64,000 bases of DNA. Origin: Elizabethkingia bruuniana (lineage in GTDB: Bacteria > Bacteroidota > Bacteroidia > Flavobacteriales > Weeksellaceae). Position numbers and translations under genes: made by a program. The notes under the pieces are model-generated. The model made no database searches, was not told where the DNA came from, and saw nothing but the letters and a program-made list of their open reading frames with translations. This document shows, piece by piece, positions 41,728 through 49,025 of this stretch (position 1 is the first letter of the stretch; each line of letters opens with the position of its first letter). The stretch lies in NCBI RefSeq assembly GCF_002024805.1, contig NZ_CP014337.1:558001-622000 (forward strand), read 5' to 3'.

Positions 41728-42606
41728 ATGAACTATTTAGCTGCAATAAATAATTTTTGGTCTATGAATGAAATCCATTCATTCCACTCCAACGAGATAG
41801 CCCTTTACTTTTACCTATTAAGAGTAAACAATCTTTGTTCGTGGAAAGAATCCTTTAAGCATAACAATTATAAAATTATGGCTGCAATCAATATTAGTTC
41901 TTTCAAGACTCTTTCAAATGCTAGAAACAAGCTTAAGCAATCCGGATTAATTGACTTTAAAACCAAAAATGGAAGTGCAGAAACTGAATACTCATTATCA
42001 ACCTTGGTAAAAAATACAAAGGTTAAGGATGAGGTAAGTGACGAGGTATGGGATGAGGTTATGACGAGGTTAGGGATGAGTAAAGATAAACTAAACAAAA
42101 CTAGTTCTTCTTTTAAAAAAGAAGCAAAAGGGGAGAGTGATGATTTAGAATTTCCAGAAGAAGAAATAGAAATTGAAAAACCTGTTATAAATCCTGACGA
42201 AGAAAAAGAAAAAAGTTGCGCTAAAAATGAAAAAGAAATCATTGAGTATTTCCATGAGCAGTGTAGCACCTTGCCAAGGGTACAACTGGTAAATGATACG
42301 AGAAAGAAAGCAATTAAAGCCCGGATTAAAGATGTAGGAGTTGAGAGAGTGATGCAGGTTATCAGGCTGACTGGTGAATCAAGTTTTCTAAACGGTGAAA
42401 ATGACCGTGGTTGGTCCGCGGACTTTGACTGGATAATGAAGCCAACAAACTTTACAAAAATTTTAGAAGGTAATTACAGAAATAGAACAAATGGACATAA
42501 TCAAACAACAAGCTCAGGATCTGGCAACAAAGGACCAGTTCAAGCAAATCAGGTTCAAAGGCGAAATAACCAATTTACCATTGACGATTTTACAGTCCCT
42601 TCCTGA
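41728..42606 (+). CDS. phage replication initiation (replisome organiser-like) protein
   Basis: A 292-residue protein. The N-terminal 95 residues read as a winged helix (HSNEIALYFYLLRVNNLCSW; SFKTLSNARNKLKQSGLIDF). A low-complexity acidic linker follows, then a C-terminal block (NDRGWSADFDWIMKPTNFTK then ILEGNY) typical of phage replication organiser proteins that recruit helicase. Its 3' end overlaps the next gene by 116 bases. Confidence 0.72.
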   Translation: MNYLAAINNFWSMNEIHSFHSNEIALYFYLLRVNNLCSWKESFKHNNYKIMAAINISSFKTLSNARNKLKQSGLIDFKTKNGSAETEYSLSTLVKNTKVKDEVSDEVWDEVMTRLGMSKDKLNKTSSSFKKEAKGESDDLEFPEEEIEIEKPVINPDEEKEKSCAKNEKEIIEYFHEQCSTLPRVQLVNDTRKKAIKARIKDVGVERVMQVIRLTGESSFLNGENDRGWSADFDWIMKPTNFTKILEGNYRNRTNGHNQTTSSGSGNKGPVQANQVQRRNNQFTIDDFTVPS

Positions 42607-43339
42607 GATAGTAAAACGTGAGGTTGATTATCCGCTTTTCAAAAACAGTGGTGAAGAAATGATTAAAACGCTGAATATGGTTTCTTCCATGGTTGGGGTG
42701 AATTTCGGAACTGATGAAGAGTATAAAAAAACTTCCGGTGCTCATTGGATAAGTTTCTGCCAAGGTTACCAGCTCACAGCACTTGAAATTATTGAGGCTT
42801 ACCGAATGGCATTGCGTCACGAGTTCCCGGAAATAAAAGTTTTTCCAAACCTCAGCTTAATAACGGCCGGAGAGATTTTAAAAGCATATCAGGAGTTTAA
42901 GCATGGAAGTGAAGAATGGAACCGAGGTCGAAAGCTAATTCACAAGACGCTAAACCCAGCTATTGAAGAATCAGAAGAAACGAAACTGGCCAGAAGAAAA
43001 AAGATGTGGGATGATTTGGTACAGAAAGTTAAAAATGATGAACCATGTGTGTATGCTGGACACTTTTACAGTGAATTAGATGAGAAAGGATGTTTTGATT
43101 ATCTGACAGCAAGTGATAAGAATCGCTTAATTCGATCAAAAGCTGCCCAAATTTTAAACAAAGAAATAACAAAGGGTACGAATATCCATTTTAGAAAAGA
43201 AGAGGCTGTAAGGCTGTTAAAAACGCTTAACGAAACCAACAAAATAAAAAGTGATTATCTCAACGGAATGGCAATTCATCACGCAAAGGATCACCTGGTT
43301 TATGAACACATTAAAAAACACCTAAAAGAATATTTGTAA
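42491..43339 (+). CDS. hypothetical phage replication-region protein
   Basis: A 282-residue protein. It lacks a Walker motif, so it is not an evident helicase loader. Readable segments are ALEIIEAYRMALRHEFPEIK, ITAGEILKAYQEFKHGSEEW and YLNGMAIHHAKDHLVYEHIK. It overlaps the upstream replication gene by 116 bases, with no good later start before residue 58. Position suggests a replication partner; function is not recognised. Confidence 0.65.
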   Translation: MDIIKQQAQDLATKDQFKQIRFKGEITNLPLTILQSLPEIVKREVDYPLFKNSGEEMIKTLNMVSSMVGVNFGTDEEYKKTSGAHWISFCQGYQLTALEIIEAYRMALRHEFPEIKVFPNLSLITAGEILKAYQEFKHGSEEWNRGRKLIHKTLNPAIEESEETKLARRKKMWDDLVQKVKNDEPCVYAGHFYSELDEKGCFDYLTASDKNRLIRSKAAQILNKEITKGTNIHFRKEEAVRLLKTLNETNKIKSDYLNGMAIHHAKDHLVYEHIKKHLKEYL

Positions 43340-43341
43340 CC

Positions 43342-43725
43342 ATGGCAAAAGTAAAGAGAAAATCGGATCATTCAGAGTTAATGGATGGATCGGGAAGGCT
43401 AACGAAGAAACAGGAGAATCAAAAGGCTTTAGAAGTACTGGCAAGAGCAAAAGCAATCAACCGTCCTGTAAGATATGCCCCGGAAATTGATAACGAGTTC
43501 AGAAGATCATTAAAACCGAAAGAAGAAATAAAGCCAAAAATTCAAGCTAAGAATCCCCAGTATTCAAGAGATCAAGTTTTGAAGTTTAAATACAGCATAC
43601 TGGGCAAAGCGTACGAATCCGGAAAGTCAATAGAGGATTGCTGCAAGCTAATCAATATACACAGGCATAATTTCAGATCGTATTATGATAGGTATTTGAT
43701 AGCGAAGGTGACTTATAATCTGTAA
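43342..43725 (+). CDS. small phage protein with HTH-like end
   Basis: A 127-residue basic protein. The N-terminal half (ALEVLARAKAINRPVRYAPE; EFRRSLKPKEE) matches the chromosomal 64-residue protein at 15655. The C-terminal part (KFKYSILGKAYESGKSIEDC; INIHRHNFRSYYDRYLI) has homeodomain-like helices. It could be a DNA-binding regulator; unproven. It is directly convergent with the ribbon-helix-helix gene. Confidence 0.65.
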   Translation: MAKVKRKSDHSELMDGSGRLTKKQENQKALEVLARAKAINRPVRYAPEIDNEFRRSLKPKEEIKPKIQAKNPQYSRDQVLKFKYSILGKAYESGKSIEDCCKLINIHRHNFRSYYDRYLIAKVTYNL

Positions 43726-43869
43726 TTATTTTAGTTTTTCCTTCTTCGCCAGTTCTCTAATTGCTTCTTCAATGACATTGGCTTGTGTAGATTGTCTTTT
43801 TTCAGCAATCTTTTTTACCAGAGCATCAACCTCATCAGAAACACGTATAGAAAGCAGTTTTTTAGCCAT
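43726..43869 (-). CDS. ribbon-helix-helix (CopG/Arc-like) regulator
   Basis: A 47-residue protein with the RHH pattern: beta strand LLSIRVSDEVDALVKKIAEK and helix QANVIEEAIRELAKKEK. RHH proteins bind DNA as dimers. It is the only minus-strand gene inside the long rightward early block, and its stop abuts the stop of the convergent gene. A 12-bp inverted repeat pair sits in the divergent promoter region, a good candidate binding site. Confidence 0.75.
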   Translation of the reverse strand: MAKKLLSIRVSDEVDALVKKIAEKRQSTQANVIEEAIRELAKKEKLK

Positions 43870-43887
43870 TCCTCATAAATTTTAACG

Positions 43888-43895
43888 CAAAGATA
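43888..43895 (-). promoter_or_regulatory. -7 box of the RHH gene
   Basis: The minus strand reads TATCTTTG, matching TAnnTTTG, 18 bases before the RHH ATG. Confidence 0.5.
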
Positions 43896-43897
43896 AA

Positions 43898-43967
43898 AAA
43901 TGTATGTCAAAATAATATACAAAAGCTCGAAAAACATTTGCATTGTATTTCAAAATGACATACATTT
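43898..43967. promoter_or_regulatory. paired operator half-sites in the divergent RHH promoter
   Basis: AAATGTATGTCA (43898-43909) and TGACATACATTT (43956-43967) are perfect inverted copies 58 bases apart. The right copy overlaps the -7 box of the rightward promoter. Confidence 0.65.
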
Positions 43968-43968
43968 G
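43937..43968 (+). promoter_or_regulatory. rightward promoter of the 43988 gene
   Basis: TTTG at 43937-43940, 20 bases, then TACATTTG at 43961-43968: a textbook Bacteroidetes -33/-7 pair, ending 19 bases before the ATG. Confidence 0.75.
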
Positions 43969-43987
43969 TTTCAACAAAAAATCAAAT

Positions 43988-44473
43988 ATGAAAACTAACA
44001 GATTAGAAATATTAGAAAATTCATTAGTAAAAAAAGAAGCTGAGTTACAAAAGCGTTTTGATAATCATTTCAGTACTTGGAAACAGACTAACGGACAGCC
44101 GATGAATGATAAGCGAGGCGGTGGGGCTTTCTTTAAAAAGATAGAAAAGCAAAATGATTCAATCAGAAACATGCAAGCCAGTATCGAAAAGACAAAGGAC
44201 GCTATTGAAAGAGAAAAGGGTAAGATTAAAAATGTTGAGGCGGTAAGCTTGCCAATTGAAATTAAAAATCTGATTGATGAAGGTAAAATTACTCAATGGA
44301 GAAAGTACCCAAATAGATTCTTTGTAGTTGGAGTTGATAAAGCGAGAATTATCTACGATGAAAAAGGCGGTTTTATTTCTCATTCGTATTTATCACAGAT
44401 TCCAAATCAAGAGCAATACTCAATTTTCAGACACATTTATAACGCTTTAAATAAAGATCTAAGTAAAAAATAA
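43988..44473 (+). CDS. hypothetical coiled-coil protein
   Basis: A 161-residue protein. The ATG at 43988 (MKTNRLEILENSLVKKEAEL) is chosen because it follows the promoter; the longer frame would start inside it. Residues 1-85 are coiled coil, and the rest is a small mixed domain (ITQWRKYPNRFFVVGVDKAR). It is the first gene of a second early unit controlled from the RHH promoter, followed by a hairpin. Confidence 0.65.
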   Translation: MKTNRLEILENSLVKKEAELQKRFDNHFSTWKQTNGQPMNDKRGGGAFFKKIEKQNDSIRNMQASIEKTKDAIEREKGKIKNVEAVSLPIEIKNLIDEGKITQWRKYPNRFFVVGVDKARIIYDEKGGFISHSYLSQIPNQEQYSIFRHIYNALNKDLSKK

Positions 44474-44481
44474 CTAACCCA

Positions 44482-44501
44482 CCCCTCTGTAATAAGAGGG
44501 G
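44482..44501 (+). terminator. hairpin after the coiled-coil gene
   Basis: CCCCTCT pairs with AGAGGGG across a 6-base loop; no T-run follows, so termination may be partial. Confidence 0.5.
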
Positions 44502-44516
44502 ACTAAAACAGAAGAT

Positions 44517-44660
44517 ATGGAAAAAATAAAAGTAATTCTAAAAGATGGTAGAGTGGTTTACCATAGAGTAAGTGGAATGCTAGCCATGGATATTGATGCA
44601 ATGCTATTTGATAAATACGGATCGTATGGATATACTACCTGGCATTATGTTGAATCTTAA
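44517..44660 (+). CDS. hypothetical small protein
   Basis: A 47-residue frame (MEKIKVILKDGRVVYHRVSG ... WHYVES) 43 bases after the previous gene. Compact beta-like start; no family recognised. Confidence 0.5.
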   Translation: MEKIKVILKDGRVVYHRVSGMLAMDIDAMLFDKYGSYGYTTWHYVES

Positions 44661-44679
44661 ACAACCAAAATAAAACGAT

Positions 44680-45105
44680 ATGAGAGAAATAATATTTAGG
44701 AGTTGGAATGAAATAGACCAATGTTTCTACTACTTCACACAGGGGCTGTATTTTGACAGTTTAGAGTTTAATAATGAAGTAGACGCATTTTGTTTCAAAT
44801 GGACTAATGCAGAAGAGTTCACCGGACTTTTTGACAAAAACGGAAACAAGATTTTCGAGGGGGATTTGATTGCACTACCATACATAACTCCAATGGGGCA
44901 AATAACCTCAGAAGAAGATGAAGACCTTAGAACACATGTAATATTTGAAAATGGTGAGTTTGCATTAAAAAACACTCCTTTATCTGAATGGATTGAAAGA
45001 GAAGAAGGTGAATATATACCTAATCATGGCAATAAGGTCATATTTAAAGGCTTCTTAGGCGCTGTAATCGGCAACATACACGAAAGTTTAACCCCAAACA
45101 AATAA
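44680..45105 (+). CDS. YopX-family phage protein
   Basis: A 141-residue protein with the YopX pattern: MREIIFRSWNEIDQCFYYFT, then EFTGLFDKNGNKIFEGDLIA, then GNKVIFKGFLGAVIGNIHES. YopX proteins are common in phage accessory regions; function unknown. Confidence 0.85.
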   Translation: MREIIFRSWNEIDQCFYYFTQGLYFDSLEFNNEVDAFCFKWTNAEEFTGLFDKNGNKIFEGDLIALPYITPMGQITSEEDEDLRTHVIFENGEFALKNTPLSEWIEREEGEYIPNHGNKVIFKGFLGAVIGNIHESLTPNK

Positions 45106-45112
45106 TAATGAT

Positions 45113-45412
45113 ATGAATCACAACGAAGCAAAATTATTATATGAAAAGGCATTAGAAAAATGGGGTCACAAATCTCAATTAGAAATGCTACAAGAGGAAA
45201 GCACTGAACTAGCGCTAGCTACAAGGAAATACATTAGAAACCCAAATGAAGAAACATTAACTGCATTAGCCTCTGAGATTGCAGATGTTAAGATAATGAT
45301 GGAGCAGTTAGCATTAATGATTCCGGATATTATTATTCTATCAAATGAATGGTGTAAAGTTAAGCTTGAAAGGCTAGTAAAAAGATTGAATGAAAATAGA
45401 TTCGAAGATTAA
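45113..45412 (+). CDS. MazG-like NTP pyrophosphohydrolase-type protein
   Basis: A 99-residue helical protein. The metal-site pattern is visible as LQEESTELALATRKYI (EExxE) and LASEIADVKIMMEQL (ExxD). It belongs to the all-alpha NTP pyrophosphohydrolase group, which in phages may trim nucleotide pools or (p)ppGpp-type signals. Start follows the YopX gene by 7 bases. Confidence 0.75.
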   Translation: MNHNEAKLLYEKALEKWGHKSQLEMLQEESTELALATRKYIRNPNEETLTALASEIADVKIMMEQLALMIPDIIILSNEWCKVKLERLVKRLNENRFED

Positions 45413-45428
45413 CCCCAAACAAATAATA

Positions 45429-45650
45429 ATGAAAAGACTGGAAGAACTATTCACAGAAATGACAAGAGAAATACCTTTTGTAATTAACGAAGAATTAAAG
45501 CCCTACATATTAGAATTAGCACAGATCTACGCCCGCGAAGTAGCTCAGGCTTCTTTGGAGAAGGCAGCGGAAGAGGTATCAAGAAATTATAACGATAGCT
45601 ATGAGTGTAAACAAGACATTTTAAACCCTAACAACATAACACTACTATGA
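45429..45650 (+). CDS. hypothetical helical protein
   Basis: A 73-residue protein (MKRLEELFTEMTREIPFVIN; AREVAQASLEKAAEEVSRNY). The ATG at 45429 is chosen since earlier starts overlap the MazG-like gene and the spacing then matches neighbours. Overlaps the next gene by 4 bases. Confidence 0.55.
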   Translation: MKRLEELFTEMTREIPFVINEELKPYILELAQIYAREVAQASLEKAAEEVSRNYNDSYECKQDILNPNNITLL

Positions 45651-46045
45651 TGGAAACACCAAAACAACAAGCAATTAAGGCTGCCTACGGGGAGTATTGG
45701 ATAGGATTATCTAACGATCAACAAAAATATGCATTAGAAAATGAAGGTTGGATTAAAGTTACTCCTTACCAATATCAGATGGATATGTTCTCAAGACTAA
45801 AATTAAACAAAAATACGCATTCAGTTCGTCCAAAATGTCTTACGGGAATAAGAAATAATAATTCATGGACACGAATAGAAAGCGAAGAGGATCTACCGAA
45901 GGAAGAATGCAAACTATTTGTACATCCTCCATATCAAGATCAGTTCATATTCCATTACCATAATAATGAAGGCTCAAGGAAAGAATTAATACAAAACCAT
46001 ACCCACTACCAACCAATAGAAGTACCAAAATCACCAGTATTTTAA
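45647..46045 (+). CDS. hypothetical phage protein
   Basis: A 132-residue protein (AIKAAYGEYWIGLSNDQQKY; RNNNSWTRIESEEDLPKEEC). The second part recalls phage proteins with a W-I-E-DLP segment, but no family is assigned. It is ATGA-coupled to the previous gene. Confidence 0.6.
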   Translation: MMETPKQQAIKAAYGEYWIGLSNDQQKYALENEGWIKVTPYQYQMDMFSRLKLNKNTHSVRPKCLTGIRNNNSWTRIESEEDLPKEECKLFVHPPYQDQFIFHYHNNEGSRKELIQNHTHYQPIEVPKSPVF

Positions 46046-46047
46046 TT

Positions 46048-46212
46048 ATGAAAGCAAAAGTTAATTACAACGCTATTGACACATGGCTAGAACCATATAT
46101 AGGACATGAGTTTGAAGTGGTCAAAGTAACCCGGAATCAGGTTTATTTTAAAATAGATAGAGGTTACTCCATTTGTACAGAAAAACATGATAAATTAAAT
46201 TTTAATCTATGA
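46048..46212 (+). CDS. hypothetical small protein
   Basis: A 54-residue frame (MKAKVNYNAIDTWLEPYIGH; VYFKIDRGYSICTEKHDK) starting 2 bases after the previous stop and overlapping the next start by 4 bases. No family. Confidence 0.55.
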   Translation: MKAKVNYNAIDTWLEPYIGHEFEVVKVTRNQVYFKIDRGYSICTEKHDKLNFNL

Positions 46213-46526
46213 AAAAATACAGAATTAAACTTTGGATTATTTCCCTTTGGTGCTATATCTGGTATAAACCTCACTATGTTCTTCATGTAGAAAAAGACGA
46301 AGATGATGACGAAGAATATGAGGAACATAGATATTACGTTAAAAAACGAGTTATTCCGTGGATTTTACTTTTTCCTATAGTAGCTATACCACTCTTTATT
46401 TATGGAGGTTTGAAAGCTCTATTTGATTATTTCGCCTTCATATTCACATGGTACAAACACTGGATAACAGTAAGACAGAAAGAAATTGATTTTAAAACCA
46501 AATTAGATATTGTTAGAAGGTTATGA
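46209..46526 (+). CDS. small membrane protein
   Basis: A 105-residue protein with a hydrophobic centre (IPWILLFPIVAIPLFIYGGL; FDYFAFIFTWYKHWITV) and an acidic stretch (EKDEDDDEEYEEH). Probably one or two membrane helices. It is ATGA-coupled on both sides. Function unknown. Confidence 0.6.
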   Translation: MKKYRIKLWIISLWCYIWYKPHYVLHVEKDEDDDEEYEEHRYYVKKRVIPWILLFPIVAIPLFIYGGLKALFDYFAFIFTWYKHWITVRQKEIDFKTKLDIVRRL

Positions 46527-46777
46527 GCAATAAAGTACCAGAAAATTTAATTATCATCGGTTCAGGAGAACAATTATCTGCATTTTGCCAGGCGAATGGC
46601 TATTCTTTACATGAGATAAATGCTGCTATTGAAGCCTTTCAAGCAAAAACCGGAGCGATGAAGGAGAGTATTAAGATGATAGTATCTGCAGCTGTGGAAG
46701 AACTTGAAGAAACGTACGTCGATAAAAAGCCCAGAGGTGTTATTCCTCCTAATTTTTACAAGAAAAGAAAATACTGA
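46523..46777 (+). CDS. hypothetical protein
   Basis: An 84-residue helical protein (EQLSAFCQANGYSLHEINAA; IKMIVSAAVEELEETYVDKK). It overlaps the HNH gene start by one base. No family recognised. Confidence 0.55.
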   Translation: MSNKVPENLIIIGSGEQLSAFCQANGYSLHEINAAIEAFQAKTGAMKESIKMIVSAAVEELEETYVDKKPRGVIPPNFYKKRKY

Positions 46778-47133
46778 TGAAACTAACCAAAGAACAGCGA
46801 AATACCCTTCATCAAAAATATAATGGTAAGTGCGCTTACTGTGGTTGTGATCTTCCTAAGAAATGGCATGCTGACCATATAGAGCCAATTGTACGCAATT
46901 GGATGGATGGCACTTGTGAAAAACCAGAGAATGAAAACTTTGAAAATTTAAATCCGGCATGTCCAAGCTGTAACATTCAAAAGAATTCTTACTCATTAGA
47001 ACAATTTAGGGAGAACATAAAGGAGTTTGTCGGTTCGCTGAATAAATACTCCACTCAGTATAAGTTCGCTAAAAAATACGGACTTATTGAAGAAACAGAA
47101 ATTGAAGTTAAATTTTATTTTGAGAAATTATGA
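46777..47133 (+). CDS. HNH endonuclease
   Basis: A 118-residue nuclease. Zinc knuckles CAYCGC and CPSCN frame the HNH core KKWHADHIEPIVRNW and ENLNPACPSC. As a free-standing early gene it could aid DNA processing or packaging. It is not adjacent to terminase, so a packaging role is less likely here. Confidence 0.9.
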   Translation: MKLTKEQRNTLHQKYNGKCAYCGCDLPKKWHADHIEPIVRNWMDGTCEKPENENFENLNPACPSCNIQKNSYSLEQFRENIKEFVGSLNKYSTQYKFAKKYGLIEETEIEVKFYFEKL

Positions 47134-47234
47134 TAGAGATAGGAGAAAACTTAAAGAATGTCTTGTTAGCAATAATATGTGCCATTGGTGTAGTTATTAT
47201 GACGGTATACAGCATTAAAAAGCAAATAAAATGA
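47130..47234 (+). CDS. small membrane peptide
   Basis: A 34-residue frame with one hydrophobic helix (VLLAIICAIGVVIMTVYSI), ATGA-coupled to the HNH gene. Support is the overlap and the clear helix. Confidence 0.45.
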   Translation: MIEIGENLKNVLLAIICAIGVVIMTVYSIKKQIK

Positions 47235-47256
47235 CAATAAAAAGCAAATAATTTGT

Positions 47257-47264
47257 TATATTTG
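47257..47264 (+). promoter_or_regulatory. -7 box just before ninG
   Basis: TATATTTG, an exact match, ending 8 bases before the ninG ATG. The transcript would be almost leaderless. Confidence 0.5.
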
Positions 47265-47272
47265 TATAAGTT

Positions 47273-47686
47273 ATGATCGAAGCAAAGACAATACAAAAGT
47301 ATAAGAATAAAAAGCTTGGTGCTCTTATCGAAAAAGCGCAAGAAGTTGTGAACGCTTATGTCAGAAAAAGAGATCAGATAAACGAACGATGTGATTTTGT
47401 GTGTATTTCTTGTCAAAAGTTGAAATCAAAAGACCAGGTTAATGCCGGGCATTATTTTAGCCGAGGGCAATATGGGTCAGTTAGATTTGACTTAGATAAT
47501 ATCAACAGCCAGTGTATACAATGCAATCTACATTTACACGGCAACCTAATACCATACCGCGAAAATCTGATCAAAAAGATAGGTCAAGAACGGTTTGACC
47601 AGCTAGAAATGATGAGCAAATTAAAAAACTTCAAACACGACCGTTTCGTATTGATAGATATAATTGAACGGTTTAAAAAATATTAA
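47273..47686 (+). CDS. ninG: NinG/Rap-type recombination protein
   Basis: A 137-residue protein with the NinG zinc-binding layout: RCDFVCISCQKLKSKDQVNA, GHYFSRGQYGSVRFDLDNIN and SQCIQCNLHLHGNLIPYREN. NinG/Rap is a lambda-type structure-specific nuclease acting in recombination. It follows a promoter box directly and precedes the ASCH gene by one base. Confidence 0.88.
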   Translation: MIEAKTIQKYKNKKLGALIEKAQEVVNAYVRKRDQINERCDFVCISCQKLKSKDQVNAGHYFSRGQYGSVRFDLDNINSQCIQCNLHLHGNLIPYRENLIKKIGQERFDQLEMMSKLKNFKHDRFVLIDIIERFKKY

Positions 47687-47687
47687 T

Positions 47688-48032
47688 ATGGCTAAAAAGA
47701 CCAAAGAAGCGAAAAACGAACTGTATTTAGTATTGACTAAAGAATGGTTTGATAAAATACTTTCAGGCGAAAAAAAAGAAGAATATCGCGATTTTACAGA
47801 TTTTTATATTACCAGGTTGGGGGTAATTGATAAAGAAGGTGATCTGGTCGACACGAAGAAATACGATACTATTCGTTTTCAACTTGGTTACGCACCAGAG
47901 GCCCCGAAAATGATCGTAAAATGCGAAGATGTAATAATTGAACACGACGAAGACGCAGGTGACGTATTGACATCTGAAAATTGCAATTTCGTTATTGTTC
48001 TGGGTGAAATTCTCGAAAAAATTAATTGTTAA
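47688..48032 (+). CDS. ASCH-domain protein
   Basis: A 114-residue protein from the ATG at 47688 (MAKKTKEAKNELYLVLTKEW). The ASCH-like segments are FDKILSGEKKEEYRDFTDFY and YDTIRFQLGYAPEAPKMIVK. ASCH domains are RNA- or nucleotide-binding PUA relatives. A longer frame overlapping ninG is not needed. Confidence 0.78.
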   Translation: MAKKTKEAKNELYLVLTKEWFDKILSGEKKEEYRDFTDFYITRLGVIDKEGDLVDTKKYDTIRFQLGYAPEAPKMIVKCEDVIIEHDEDAGDVLTSENCNFVIVLGEILEKINC

Positions 48033-48060
48033 TATGATATAACCAATAAAACTTAAAGCA

Positions 48061-48198
48061 ATGGCAGAGAGTAGTAATAAACGATCTAGATCAACAGTCG
48101 GATCTAGGGCAATAGCAAGAGGCACTGGGCCTAGGTTCAGAGTCAGAAGTGTACAGTCCAGAGCAAGAGCATTTAGAACATTAGGTCGTAGATTTTAA
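48061..48198 (+). CDS. Arg-rich small protein A
   Basis: A 45-residue protein (MAESSNKRSRSTVGSRAIAR ... FRTLGRRF) with 12 Arg and 1 Lys. It shares the MAESS start and the arginine-rich body with the next gene, so they are tandem paralogues. It might coat nucleic acid; unproven. Confidence 0.6.
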   Translation: MAESSNKRSRSTVGSRAIARGTGPRFRVRSVQSRARAFRTLGRRF

Positions 48199-48213
48199 TT
48201 TAAATTCAAAGCA

Positions 48214-48324
48214 ATGGCAGAATCAAGTGTAAAAAGAGACCGTAGAGCTGTAGGTGCAGTTCAAAGAAGTCTTAGAAGAAGTGCGGGGGCAAGGCCAAGA
48301 GTTCGTATTAGAACAAGACAATAA
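48214..48324 (+). CDS. Arg-rich small protein B
   Basis: A 36-residue protein (MAESSVKRDRRAVGAVQRSL ... RVRIRTRQ) with 11 Arg. It is the paralogue of the preceding gene and its TAA overlaps the ATG of the PAPS-reductase-like gene (TAATG). Confidence 0.6.
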   Translation: MAESSVKRDRRAVGAVQRSLRRSAGARPRVRIRTRQ

Positions 48325-49025
48325 TGAACTTATTGACTCCTACAATGAACAGCATTAAAACCTTGTCTGAAAAAACAGACAGGGTTTTGCTGTTTCATTC
48401 TGCAGCTGGTAAAGATAGCATCGCATTACTCGAAATGCTTTCGCCTCATTTTAAGTTTATTCAGTGTGTATTTATGTATATGGTTAAAGACCTTGATCAC
48501 ATCAATAGGTACATCAAATGGGCAGAAAAACGCTACCCAAATTGTCAATTTATACAAACACCCCATTACGCATATTATAATCTCAAAAAACACGGTTTTT
48601 ATGGTGCTGAGCAGGTAGGATATTCAGACTGGACCTTATCAAAGATTGCCGACAAGGTTGTTGAAGAAACCGGTATAGAGTGGCAGGTATACGGCTTTAA
48701 AATGGCTGATAGTATGAATCGTCGTTTAATGCTTCGTAGTTATGATGATGAAATCACAAATGAGAAAACAAAGAAGATATATCCGCTTTCTCTCTGGAAA
48801 AACAAAGAAGTTTTAGCATATATCGAAAAACAGAGGCTAATAAAGCCTTTACAATACTCAAAGCTGGGCAATGCTAAAAGCCAGGGTACAGCAATTGACG
48901 ATATCGGCTTTCTAATTTGGTGTAAAAACAACGCTCCGGAAGACTTGAAGAAGATTATTGCTGAGTTTCCAGATGCTGAACGAATAATTTTTGAATATGA
49001 GTACAAACAAAGTCAAACAGTCTGA
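48324..49025 (+). CDS. PAPS-reductase-like (adenine nucleotide alpha hydrolase) protein
   Basis: A 233-residue protein. The PP-loop is LLFHSAAGKDSIALLEML (SxGKDS-like). Further support is FIQTPHYAYYNLKKHGF and KMADSMNRRLMLRSYDDE, typical of phage members. Phage homologues are often annotated as phosphoadenosine phosphosulfate reductase, but a nucleotide-modifying or DNA-modification role is as likely. Its end overlaps the ParB-like gene by 29 bases. Confidence 0.85.
   Translation: MNLLTPTMNSIKTLSEKTDRVLLFHSAAGKDSIALLEMLSPHFKFIQCVFMYMVKDLDHINRYIKWAEKRYPNCQFIQTPHYAYYNLKKHGFYGAEQVGYSDWTLSKIADKVVEETGIEWQVYGFKMADSMNRRLMLRSYDDEITNEKTKKIYPLSLWKNKEVLAYIEKQRLIKPLQYSKLGNAKSQGTAIDDIGFLIWCKNNAPEDLKKIIAEFPDAERIIFEYEYKQSQTV

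Noticed and set aside
41868-42269. Long minus-strand frame inside the replication gene
   Set aside because: It is antisense to a gene with clear domains and reads as Ser/Phe-rich low complexity, typical of a shadow frame.
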